This document shows positions 24,036 through 32,198 of a DNA stretch of 64,000 nt, piece by piece. The translations under genes and the position numbers were made by a program. Each line of letters begins with the position of its first letter. Position 1 is the stretch's first letter. The DNA comes from DAOTXS01 sp034435055 (GTDB lineage Bacteria; Chloroflexota; Anaerolineae; UBA4142), in NCBI GenBank assembly GCA_034435055.1, contig DAOTXS010000041.1, forward strand, positions 62,001 to 126,000, written 5' to 3'. The notes under the pieces were generated by a model, which was given only the letters and a program-made list of their open reading frames with translations, was not told the DNA's origin and did no database searches.

Positions 24036-26615
24036 ATGAATTCTACCGCGCGCCGCGATCTGGCAATCCTCTTTCTGTACAGTCTGCTGGCGATTGTTCT
24101 GACCGTCCCACTGATCTTCCATTTCACCACGCATCAACCCGGTCACGGCGTCGATGATCCCGCGCTCACGTGGGCGATGTGGTGGATGCGGTACGCGCTG
24201 TTCGATCTTGGCGTCAATCCGCTGATGAGCGATTACGTCTTTTATCCCCTCGGCATCAATCTGGGCGCGTACACGCCAACCTTTCTCAACGGCATTGTGG
24301 CGCTTCCATTTCAATTCGTGTTCGGCGTGGTCGTTGCGCAAAACTTGATCGTCTATCTCTCGCTGGTCGCCGGCGGTTACGGTACATTGTTACTTGTGCG
24401 CGAAATTTTTGCGCAGTTGAGGATTCCGCGCACGATGCAAGCCGATTGCGCCGCCACGCTGACCGGCGCGTTTTATGCGTTTGGCGCGTGGCACGTCAAT
24501 TATGTGTGGGGCGCAAATTTCTTTTTGCTCAGCAACGAATGGATTCCATTTTGCGTACTCTTCTTACTTCGTTTCGATCAATCGACGCGGCGCGCCGGCA
24601 TTCTTGCTGGCTTGTTCGTCGCAATGCAAGCATGGACTGAAATGACGTTCGCGCTCTTCCTTGCAATTTTCGCCGCGTTGTATCTACCTTATCTTTTCTT
24701 CACTCAGCGCGCGCGTTGGCAAGCGATTGTTTCAAATTCGATTGCGCTCGTCATCGTCGCGTTGCTTGGCGCAAGCCCGTTGATTCTGAATCTGCTCATC
24801 GATACTTTGCGCCACGGTTATTATCTCGCATCCGGCGTGGGGCGCGTGCAAATCTTTTCCGCCGAGCCGATCAGTTTCCTCATTCCATCGGCGCGGCATC
24901 CGATTCTGGGTGCGTTCACGAAACCGATTACCGAAGCGAACACGCATTACGCGTTCATCGGTTACGCCATTTTATTGTTGTCGATTCTCGGTGCGTGGTC
25001 GTGGCGCAAATTGCGCGATGTGAGATTCTGGTTTGTACTCGCGATCCTGTTTGTCTTGATCATGTTCGGCTCGACGTTGTACATCGGCGGACAATCGACC
25101 GGGATTCCGATGCCGTTTGCGCTACTGCGCCAGATTCCGTTTGTCAACGCAAATCGTTATCCTGTTCGCTTCAACGTGATGTTGATGCTCACGCTTGCGC
25201 CGCTCGTCGCGCTTGGCGCACATCGATTGCTCCAAACCCGGCGCAGTACGATTTTTCTCGGCGCGTTGATTCCGTTTTTGATCTTTGAACAACTCGTCTT
25301 GCCGATTCCGATGTCGGATATGCGCGTGCCGCCGGTTTTCCAAACACTCCGCGACGAACCTGGCGATTTTGCGATTCTCGAAATTCCGCTCGGCTGGCGC
25401 GGCAGTATCGTGATGCAGGGCAAACAAGACGACCGGGCGCAATTTTTTCAAACGGTGCATCATAAACGCTTGCTCGGTGGCATCACCTCGCGCTTTCCGG
25501 ATTTTTCGTTGCAGTACTTTTTAGAAGCACCAGTCATCAACACCCTCATCGCACTGGAAACCGAACGGCACGTCGATGATGTGCGGCTCGCGCAAGACCG
25601 CGCGGTCGCAGGCGACGTTCTGCGTTTTTTCAACATTCGCTACATCGATGTCAATCGCGCGCTGACAAATGAAGCGGTAATGAATTACCTGCGCGACACG
25701 TTTCCGCTCGCCGAATTTTATCGCGACGACGAACGCATTGTGTATCGTGTTGAACCATTGCCGGCGTTGCGCGCGCTCAACGCCGATGACGAAACCGCGC
25801 GGTTGTATTTCGATGATCGTTGGGGACGCGTTCAATTCACCGCCGGCATCGCGTATCGTTGGTCGGCGCGGGATGAAGCGCAAATGTGGTTGCCGTTGGA
25901 AAAACATAATCAGTCGATTACATTTCAAATGCGTGGCGCGCGCGACAGTCAAAACGTTGCAGTGCGCGTCAATGGACAAACTATCGCTACACTCACGCTC
26001 ACGGAGGCGTGGAACGATTACACACTGAATCTCCCAACATCGGTTATGCGCGACGGACTGAACGAAATTATTTTTGCGACGATTGCCGCGCCGGTTGGCG
26101 CATCGCGTTTGGACGATTACACGATTGGTGATACCGGGAGCGTTTCGCCGGTGGATATTGTTGCGACTGGCGCGGGATTTGAGGCGGGACGTTTCGGATC
26201 GATTTGGGTTGCGGGGGAAAATATGATTCCTAATCGGCGCGGTTATCATCTTGTCGCCGTGCATTCCAATCGCGTTGGCTCGTTCGACACGTTTGCCGAT
26301 CCGGCGGAATCGACCCGGCTTGCGCAATTCATCGACGCGTTACCGCCGGGAGAAATCGTGGCTGGCGTTGCCATCGACGATGTGTCGCAGAATCTTTTAT
26401 TGCCGGCAATCACGGCATTGCATTCCATCGGCGTGGAAAACGATTTGCGATTTCAATTTCGCGTGGGACACGCGTTCATCGGCGTCAAAGGCGCACCACC
26501 GGGACAGGCGTTGGAAAAAATCGATGGACGATTTCCGGCGAATGTGGCAGTGGGAAAAAACGTGGCGAGCGAACGCGCGGGGTTGGCGCTGGGGCGAATC
26601 GTCATCGCGCGATGA
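24036..26615 (+). CDS. Large multi-spanning glycosyltransferase-like protein with C-terminal ILEI/FAM3-type domain
   Basis: An 859-residue protein. Residues 1 to about 420 hold around eleven helices arranged like GT39/YfhO-type enzymes (HQPGHGVDDPALTWAMWWM in the first large loop, carrying Asp residues). Residues about 430-600 are a soluble extracytoplasmic domain, then a jelly-roll-like segment. Residues about 735-825 (nucleotides about 26237-26505) match the interleukin-like EMT inducer domain: GYHLVAVHS, SFDTFADPAESTRLAQFID, IVAGVAIDDVSQNLL and GHAFIGVKG. The start is ATG 24036; the longer TTG start is upstream of the predicted transcript. The last 14 bases overlap the convergent gene. Confidence 0.77.
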   Translation: MNSTARRDLAILFLYSLLAIVLTVPLIFHFTTHQPGHGVDDPALTWAMWWMRYALFDLGVNPLMSDYVFYPLGINLGAYTPTFLNGIVALPFQFVFGVVVAQNLIVYLSLVAGGYGTLLLVREIFAQLRIPRTMQADCAATLTGAFYAFGAWHVNYVWGANFFLLSNEWIPFCVLFLLRFDQSTRRAGILAGLFVAMQAWTEMTFALFLAIFAALYLPYLFFTQRARWQAIVSNSIALVIVALLGASPLILNLLIDTLRHGYYLASGVGRVQIFSAEPISFLIPSARHPILGAFTKPITEANTHYAFIGYAILLLSILGAWSWRKLRDVRFWFVLAILFVLIMFGSTLYIGGQSTGIPMPFALLRQIPFVNANRYPVRFNVMLMLTLAPLVALGAHRLLQTRRSTIFLGALIPFLIFEQLVLPIPMSDMRVPPVFQTLRDEPGDFAILEIPLGWRGSIVMQGKQDDRAQFFQTVHHKRLLGGITSRFPDFSLQYFLEAPVINTLIALETERHVDDVRLAQDRAVAGDVLRFFNIRYIDVNRALTNEAVMNYLRDTFPLAEFYRDDERIVYRVEPLPALRALNADDETARLYFDDRWGRVQFTAGIAYRWSARDEAQMWLPLEKHNQSITFQMRGARDSQNVAVRVNGQTIATLTLTEAWNDYTLNLPTSVMRDGLNEIIFATIAAPVGASRLDDYTIGDTGSVSPVDIVATGAGFEAGRFGSIWVAGENMIPNRRGYHLVAVHSNRVGSFDTFADPAESTRLAQFIDALPPGEIVAGVAIDDVSQNLLLPAITALHSIGVENDLRFQFRVGHAFIGVKGAPPGQALEKIDGRFPANVAVGKNVASERAGLALGRIVIAR

Positions 26616-28692
26616 CGCGCACCGGTCCCAAGAAAAGCCGGTCGTCGACGAGTTGTCCGTGTGCGTCGAACACAGGTAATCGTTCGCCGCTCGCCGGGTA
26701 CACGCCAAGTTCGAGCGGAAAAATGCCGGTGGGTGTGTTCGGCGCGAGCGTTAAATCGATTTGCATTTGCGATGCCAGCGACTGATCGACTGACGCCCAA
26801 ATTTGATTGTCGTTGCCCAACACATGCACGAACGCGCTCAAATTTTCCATCGATTGAATTTGCCAGCGCAATGTTACGCGCACGCGTGCGCCCGGCGCAA
26901 CAACCGGTGGATCGAATTCCGCACCAAGCAAAATCGCGCGCCCGGCAAAATCAAAATTCCAATTTTGCGCCGGCAGTAAACGCACCGCGCCAACCTCGAT
27001 AACGCCATCTGCGTGCAAGCGTTTGCCGGTCGCAAAATCATACCGCCCGATTTGGACGCGCAACTCTTCCGGCGCGCGCGCGGTGGCCGGAATCGATAAA
27101 CGCAACGTGTCGCGCACGATTAGTCCCGGCGTGAGCGTTGCCCAATTCCCGGAACCGATGAAACTATCGCGTTGCGCGACAATCACGCCAGACGAATTCA
27201 CGAGATGTACAAAGCCAACGGTTTGTGGTACAGTTGAATCACTCCAGCGATATTCGAGCGCGATGTCGAACGATTCACCCGCGGTAATCGTGTCACGATT
27301 TTTTGCGACGGCGAGCAACTCGATTCCATCGGCAAAGCGCGCGACCGGCTGCGCCGGCAAATTTTCGGCGCGGACGATTTGCGGTGTAAATGCCGGGGCA
27401 ATCACAAAAACTGGTACGAGCGCAGCAATCGTTGCAAGAATGCCGGCGAGCAAACCGACGACGAACGATTGGCGAATCGGCACGAGCATCGAAATTCCTT
27501 TTGCCCACAAGGCGACCCACGCGGGTAATGCCGGGAAAAATAATCTGCCTTGCGATGCCGGCGTGAGCGATGCCCAGCGGTACAACGCGAGAAAAGTTAT
27601 GCCGCACCAGAGCATCGCAATCAAAATGTGCCAGGAAATTTTTCGCGCGCGCGCGACAGAAATAACGAAACTGATCAAACCGACCGCGACGAGCGCATCG
27701 TAGAAAAAATAAAATGCCGGCGCGGCGAGAACGTTCATCCAACCAAATACGCCCCAGGTTGACAGACGTACACCTTCGCCTTGACTTGATAGCCACCGCC
27801 AGAAATCGAGTGGCACAGCGTTTTCGCCGACGATGGCAAGAATTGGTGCGATGGCAAAGGGATCGCCGTAATGATAAAGGTTGCGGGCAAACCACCAGCC
27901 GCTAACAAGCGCGACGACCGCAAGAAAAATAATTGCGACGTGAACGCCGGCGCGCCAATCGTGAAAATATAATTTGAACAAGGTGAGCAAAACGAGCGGA
28001 ACGAGCACGAGCGTATTGACTTTGGACAGCATCGCCGCGCCAACGAAAACCCCCAGCACAATTGCACGCGACGTCGTGAAACCGGCGCGATGCAAACGCG
28101 CAAGAAACCACAATGAAGCCGCCGCTGTTGCCGCCGCCAAATTATCGTTGCTGATCGCGCCGCTGATAAAAAGGAATTGTGGCAGGAATGCGACGAATGC
28201 CGCCGCGAGCAACGCGATGAGCGAGTCGGAAAAAATTTCGACGGCGAGTAGAAAAGTAAAGATGATAGTCAACGCGCCGACGACGATGGAAAATAATCGC
28301 AAGAGGTGAACGGCAAAAGTCGCGGTGTCAAAAAAATTTATCGGCGCAATGTGAAGAAATACATTGTTGTTGTCGGTGGAATTAAACTGGGGAACGCCGA
28401 CGCGCGCAAACGGATTGCGCGCCGGCTCGCGCCACAACGCGTCGCTTGGCATCCACGCGATCAACGGCGCGCCGAGCAAATAGTACAACGGCGACTGCAA
28501 TCCTTCCTGCGCCCACGGTTCGGTGAGGTCGGCGGTGGAAACCGGCAATTGACGATGCAGCGCGATTTCGCGGACGACGGCGTAATGCCAAACTTCGTCG
28601 GGGGCTTCAAAGACCGGCGTCACAAAACTGTAACCGGTTGCCAACACGAGATACGCCGCGATGATGAGGATGAGTGCTTGGCGATGATGCAT
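26602..28692 (-). CDS. GT39/ArnT-like membrane glycosyltransferase with C-terminal beta domains
   Basis: A 696-residue protein. The first luminal loop has FEAPDEVWHYAVVREI, the PMT-type catalytic Asp context. It is followed by the SPLYYLLGAPLI motif, around eleven helices to residue 420, and two beta-sandwich-like segments (FDIALEYRWSDSTVPQTV with FVHLVNSSGVIVAQRDS; VRVTLRWQIQSMENLSAFVH). The same segment type ends the protein at 32199-34988. The start is one base after the upstream stop (TGA C ATG). It forms a two-gene minus-strand operon with 28694-30190. Confidence 0.78.
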   Translation of the reverse strand: MHHRQALILIIAAYLVLATGYSFVTPVFEAPDEVWHYAVVREIALHRQLPVSTADLTEPWAQEGLQSPLYYLLGAPLIAWMPSDALWREPARNPFARVGVPQFNSTDNNNVFLHIAPINFFDTATFAVHLLRLFSIVVGALTIIFTFLLAVEIFSDSLIALLAAAFVAFLPQFLFISGAISNDNLAAATAAASLWFLARLHRAGFTTSRAIVLGVFVGAAMLSKVNTLVLVPLVLLTLFKLYFHDWRAGVHVAIIFLAVVALVSGWWFARNLYHYGDPFAIAPILAIVGENAVPLDFWRWLSSQGEGVRLSTWGVFGWMNVLAAPAFYFFYDALVAVGLISFVISVARARKISWHILIAMLWCGITFLALYRWASLTPASQGRLFFPALPAWVALWAKGISMLVPIRQSFVVGLLAGILATIAALVPVFVIAPAFTPQIVRAENLPAQPVARFADGIELLAVAKNRDTITAGESFDIALEYRWSDSTVPQTVGFVHLVNSSGVIVAQRDSFIGSGNWATLTPGLIVRDTLRLSIPATARAPEELRVQIGRYDFATGKRLHADGVIEVGAVRLLPAQNWNFDFAGRAILLGAEFDPPVVAPGARVRVTLRWQIQSMENLSAFVHVLGNDNQIWASVDQSLASQMQIDLTLAPNTPTGIFPLELGVYPASGERLPVFDAHGQLVDDRLFLGPVRVIAR

Positions 28693-28693
28693 G

Positions 28694-30190
28694 TCAATAA
28701 CTCACCGACCAGATGCTGTATAATTGATTGTCGGTCGATGTCGCAAATTGCGTGAGCGGTGTAAACGTGACGCCGCGTTGCGTGTGTGTTTCAAAGCGCG
28801 CGAGGTATGGGTATTTCGCTTTAGCAAATGCATTGCCGACTGGATAAATCACGTACTGGATTTGATGATCGATGACGTACTGCTCTGGATTTTCATCCGG
28901 CGCAAAACGAAATTCGGTGAACGCGAGTTCGATGCCGCGTTGCCGCGCGAACAGATCGAGCGCGCCGGAGGTGCCGCCGTACGCCAGCACATTTACGCGT
29001 CGATGCGTCGGAAAAATTTGTGCGATTTCCTCCGCCATTTGCCGCATCGATGCCTGGCTGTTGTAAATGAATCGCATTCCCGCGTCGCCTTGCTGATAAC
29101 TGACGACCAGCAACGTTCCGACGCCGAGCATAAGAACAACGGAATACACAATACGCAATACGTGATGCGTGATGTGTGATGCGTAACTTGCAACTTGAGC
29201 AAGCGCAACACCTGCGAAGGCGATGAGTGGCAAGCCGGGGTACATTAGGAAACGCGTTTCAAGTGTTGTATAATTGAGCCACACGAGCGTCTCGAAGAAA
29301 ATCAGATAAAGCGCGGACGCGAGCAAGAGAAGCAATGTGCCGCGCTCGCGATACCGGACAATCGCAACGATGACACCGGCGATGCCAAGCCAAACTATCG
29401 GCACGGGAAAAAGTGCGGGATATTGCGTCAGGAAAAATGAGGCGCGTTTGAGAAAATCGCCCGGCGCGAGAAAGCGAAGCCAGATTGATGCCATCGATTG
29501 CGCGCCGATGAATTGGAATGGATTACCGGTCGCGAGCAAACTGCCGGCGATGAGTGTCAGCGGAAACACAAGTGTAAAACCGATGCACACCAGCCAATCA
29601 TCGCGTTGAAATTTGCGGGCGCGCAAATCGCGAATGAGGATCACGATGAATGTGAGTGCAAGCAACACGATGCCTTCGTAGCGCACAAGCGCGGAGAGAA
29701 ACGCGAGAAACGCCGCGAGTCGATGGCGCGATTGTAACAGCGCGAGTAAGACGGCAATGTAAAACGCAAGGAACAATGTCGAGGAGAGAATCGCGACGCT
29801 TTCCCACAGAAACGTCGGCGCGAACGCCAGAAACAACGCGGCGCACCACGCGGCTATTTTGCCAAACGCGCGGTGCGTAAATTCGAAAATCAAAATGATC
29901 GCGACGCACGCAAAGAGTGTAGACAATAATCGTGCGATGAAATAAAAATCAAGGAATGTCGGCGTAACCCATCGCAACAGCGCCAGGATCAGCATATACA
30001 ATGGATGCAACAACGCGCGATCGAGCAAATCGCGCGGCAACGCGGTGACTCCTTCCATTTGCCAAATCGTCAGCGTGCGTACTGCCTCAAAGCCATCTTG
30101 CGACAGTTCGATATCGTACACCTCTAAAAGGTTCAAGCGCGGCGCGAGTGCGATTACAAAGAGCGCAAGCCAGTTCCAGCGATTATTCAT
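28694..30190 (-). CDS. ArnT/GT39-like membrane glycosyltransferase
   Basis: A 498-residue membrane protein with about ten helices. VYDIELSQDGFEAVRTL is the first extracytoplasmic loop, with acidic residues where PMT-type enzymes act; ALVRYEGIVLLALTF and FETLVWLNYTTLETRF are further typical loops. ATG 30190 is preferred: the 15 extra residues of the longer frame come from a repeat of ACGTTTTA words. A stretch near 29145-29200 (SYASHITHHVLRIVYSV) is encoded by a tandem GTGATGCG repeat. Co-transcribed with the downstream glycosyltransferase. Confidence 0.75.
   Translation of the reverse strand: MNNRWNWLALFVIALAPRLNLLEVYDIELSQDGFEAVRTLTIWQMEGVTALPRDLLDRALLHPLYMLILALLRWVTPTFLDFYFIARLLSTLFACVAIILIFEFTHRAFGKIAAWCAALFLAFAPTFLWESVAILSSTLFLAFYIAVLLALLQSRHRLAAFLAFLSALVRYEGIVLLALTFIVILIRDLRARKFQRDDWLVCIGFTLVFPLTLIAGSLLATGNPFQFIGAQSMASIWLRFLAPGDFLKRASFFLTQYPALFPVPIVWLGIAGVIVAIVRYRERGTLLLLLASALYLIFFETLVWLNYTTLETRFLMYPGLPLIAFAGVALAQVASYASHITHHVLRIVYSVVLMLGVGTLLVVSYQQGDAGMRFIYNSQASMRQMAEEIAQIFPTHRRVNVLAYGGTSGALDLFARQRGIELAFTEFRFAPDENPEQYVIDHQIQYVIYPVGNAFAKAKYPYLARFETHTQRGVTFTPLTQFATSTDNQLYSIWSVSY
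29145..29200. repeat. STRR-like repeat in a membrane glycosyltransferase gene
   Basis: The plus strand reads CAATACGCAATACGTGATGC, then GTGATGTGTGATGCGTAACT: 8-base words of the GTGATGCG type. In frame on the minus strand. Confidence 0.65.
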
Positions 30191-30203
30191 CGTGCGCCAT
30201 TCT

Positions 30204-30230
30204 AACACGTAAAACGTAAAATAAAAAATG
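30204..30230. repeat. Short repeat in the divergent intergenic gap
   Basis: ACACGTAAAACGTAAAATAAA words fill nearly the whole 37-base gap between two divergent glycosyltransferase genes, so their promoters must overlap this tract or the coding ends. Confidence 0.45.
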
Positions 30231-32162
30231 CTCAAGCTAGAATCATTTGTGATTAAACGCTACGGTCTTTTCACCGTCATCGCGCTGATGATTTTGTACA
30301 GCGTGTACTTTTCCGCGCTATCGATTCAACGCCACGATTCTTTTCGCACGCACGCGTCCGATATGGGGCAGATGGATCAAGCATTGTGGAATACCTTGCA
30401 CGGCAACTGGCTTGAAGACACGCGTCCCAACGGCACGCAACTGCCGCGCCTCACCGATCACGTCGAGCCAATCTTTTTCCTAGTTCCGTTTGTGTTCCTC
30501 ATTCACGATGGTATCGAATCGCTCTTCGTTTTGCAATCGATGATCATCGCGCTTGGGGCGTTGCCGATTTACTGGATTGCGCGGCGACGCTTGCAAAGTG
30601 AATGGGCGAGTGTGATCTTCGCTGTGATGTATTTGTTGTTCCCGGCATTGCAAGCCGCCAACCTCGCTGAGTTTCACGCGGTTACGTTTGCGCCGGCACC
30701 ACTGATGTTCGCGTACAATTACGGTCAGGAACGCGCGTGGAAACGCTTTGCGTTGTTTGCGTTGATTGCGCTCGGCGTGAAAGAGGATATGGCGTTGCTC
30801 GTGCTGGCGATGTCCATTTACTTTGGTTTCAAGTTCAAGATCCAAAGTTCAAAGCTAAAATTATTTTCATTGAACCTGAAACTTGAAACCTTAAACTGGA
30901 TTCCAATCGCCGTTGCTATTATTGCGGTGGTGTGGTTCCTTGTTGCGCTTTTCATCATCATTCCGCACTTTAGTCCGCGCAACGAATCGGTGTACATCGG
31001 GCGTTATCCTAAATCGCCCGTTGATCTATTCCTGGGTTTGTTCCTCCCGGCGAAAATCGAATATGTCGTCAAGCTACTCGCGTCGGTCGGTTTCCTCGCG
31101 CTGTTCGAACCGCTTACGCTGTTGGTGGGCGCACCATCGTTAATTCTCAATTTGCTGAGCAGTTACGAAGCGCAATATTCCGGCACGTATCATTACTCCG
31201 CGCCAGTCGCACCGTACTTTGTTCTCGCTGCGATTGGCGGTGCGGCGCATCTAAAATCCAAACTTCCAATCCCCAATCCCCAATTCGCCATTATCATCCC
31301 AGCATTTCTTGTTACGCTCGGTTATCACGTCGTCGCTGGCTACACGCCAATCGGTGGTGAATATTTTTTCCCCGAAGTAACCGCGCATCATCGCTTATTC
31401 GACCGCTTTGCCCAACAGATTCCGCCGACGGCACCGGCGATGACCACGTCGTCCTTGTTCCCGCACCTCAGCCATCGGCGAATGCTGTACCGTTTTGGAC
31501 AATTGCCGGTGCCGCCAAATGTCGATTACATTCTGCTCGACGTCTCGCAAGCGAACACGCAAAACCCGATCGATTACGTGGCGCATTATCGCGCCGCGCT
31601 CACGCAAGGATTTGGAATCAAAGACGCACTCGACGGTTACATTCTTTTGCAACGCGGGGTCGCGCGCAAAGAATTGCCGGACGAATTTTTCAATTATCTG
31701 CGCGCGTGTCATTGCATTCTACCGGAAAATCCGGTACGGATCGATTTCCAAGACAAGGTGCGTTTGCTTGGCTACGATGTGATGCACGACGATTGGCAGC
31801 GTGTGTATTTGCGAATGTATTGGGAACGACTGCCCGGGATGGACAACAACTTTGCGATCTTTCCATTTTTCCCGGACGAAAACGGCAATCCCCGCGCAGA
31901 TGCGCAATTGCCTGATCTGATGTTTCCCTTTTGGTATCCGATGTTGCGTTGGCAAAAGGACGAAATCATCATCGTCGAAACCACCCCCATCGATGTAGGG
32001 AGACGCGCGAAGATTGGCGTGGGTGTTTTCTTCGGCGCGACTTGGGACACCGCCGAGTTTTATCTTGCGCCGCAAACTGCTGCGCCGATTTCGCCAGACG
32101 GTCGTTGGGTGTTGATCGGCGAAATCGTCAAGCGCGGCAAACGGTATCAAGTCGTCAAATGA
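30228..32162 (+). CDS. DUF2079 family membrane protein with repeat-derived loops
   Basis: A 644-residue membrane protein of the DUF2079 family. It shows the conserved N-terminal HASDMGQMDQALWNTLHG, RLTDHVEPIFFLVPF, AEFHAVTFAPAPL and GVKEDMALL. The fold resembles GT39-type polyprenyl-sugar glycosyltransferases, but activity is unproven. Two loops are encoded by degenerate tandem repeats: residues about 200-222 (KFKIQSSKLKLFSLNLKLE) and about 342-354 (KSKLPIPNPQF). The last 140 residues are a soluble beta domain (RMYWERLPGMDNNFAIFPF). There is no clear ribosome site before ATG 30228. Confidence 0.78.
   Translation: MLKLESFVIKRYGLFTVIALMILYSVYFSALSIQRHDSFRTHASDMGQMDQALWNTLHGNWLEDTRPNGTQLPRLTDHVEPIFFLVPFVFLIHDGIESLFVLQSMIIALGALPIYWIARRRLQSEWASVIFAVMYLLFPALQAANLAEFHAVTFAPAPLMFAYNYGQERAWKRFALFALIALGVKEDMALLVLAMSIYFGFKFKIQSSKLKLFSLNLKLETLNWIPIAVAIIAVVWFLVALFIIIPHFSPRNESVYIGRYPKSPVDLFLGLFLPAKIEYVVKLLASVGFLALFEPLTLLVGAPSLILNLLSSYEAQYSGTYHYSAPVAPYFVLAAIGGAAHLKSKLPIPNPQFAIIIPAFLVTLGYHVVAGYTPIGGEYFFPEVTAHHRLFDRFAQQIPPTAPAMTTSSLFPHLSHRRMLYRFGQLPVPPNVDYILLDVSQANTQNPIDYVAHYRAALTQGFGIKDALDGYILLQRGVARKELPDEFFNYLRACHCILPENPVRIDFQDKVRLLGYDVMHDDWQRVYLRMYWERLPGMDNNFAIFPFFPDENGNPRADAQLPDLMFPFWYPMLRWQKDEIIIVETTPIDVGRRAKIGVGVFFGATWDTAEFYLAPQTAAPISPDGRWVLIGEIVKRGKRYQVVK
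30825..30899. repeat. STRR-like repeat inside the DUF2079 gene, first tract
   Basis: GGTTTCAAGTTCAAGATCC, AAAGTTCAAAGC, TGAACCTGAAACTTGAAACC: 7-9-base TTCAAG/TTGAAA words in both orientations, so the tract is also a loose hairpin. It adds about 25 in-frame residues rich in Lys, Leu and Ser. Confidence 0.7.
31251..31290. repeat. STRR-like repeat inside the DUF2079 gene, second tract
   Basis: CCAATCCCCAATCCCCAATT is a 7-base CCCCAAT tandem, essentially the same heptamer as a known cyanobacterial STRR family. In frame. Confidence 0.75.
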
Positions 32163-32198
32163 ACTTGCCGTGCGATTATTTTGTGATGGAGTGATTCT

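Noticed and set aside
29145..29200. CRISPR array
   Set aside because: The repeated words are 7-9 bases with no uniform spacers and lie in frame inside a coding sequence; no cas genes are present.
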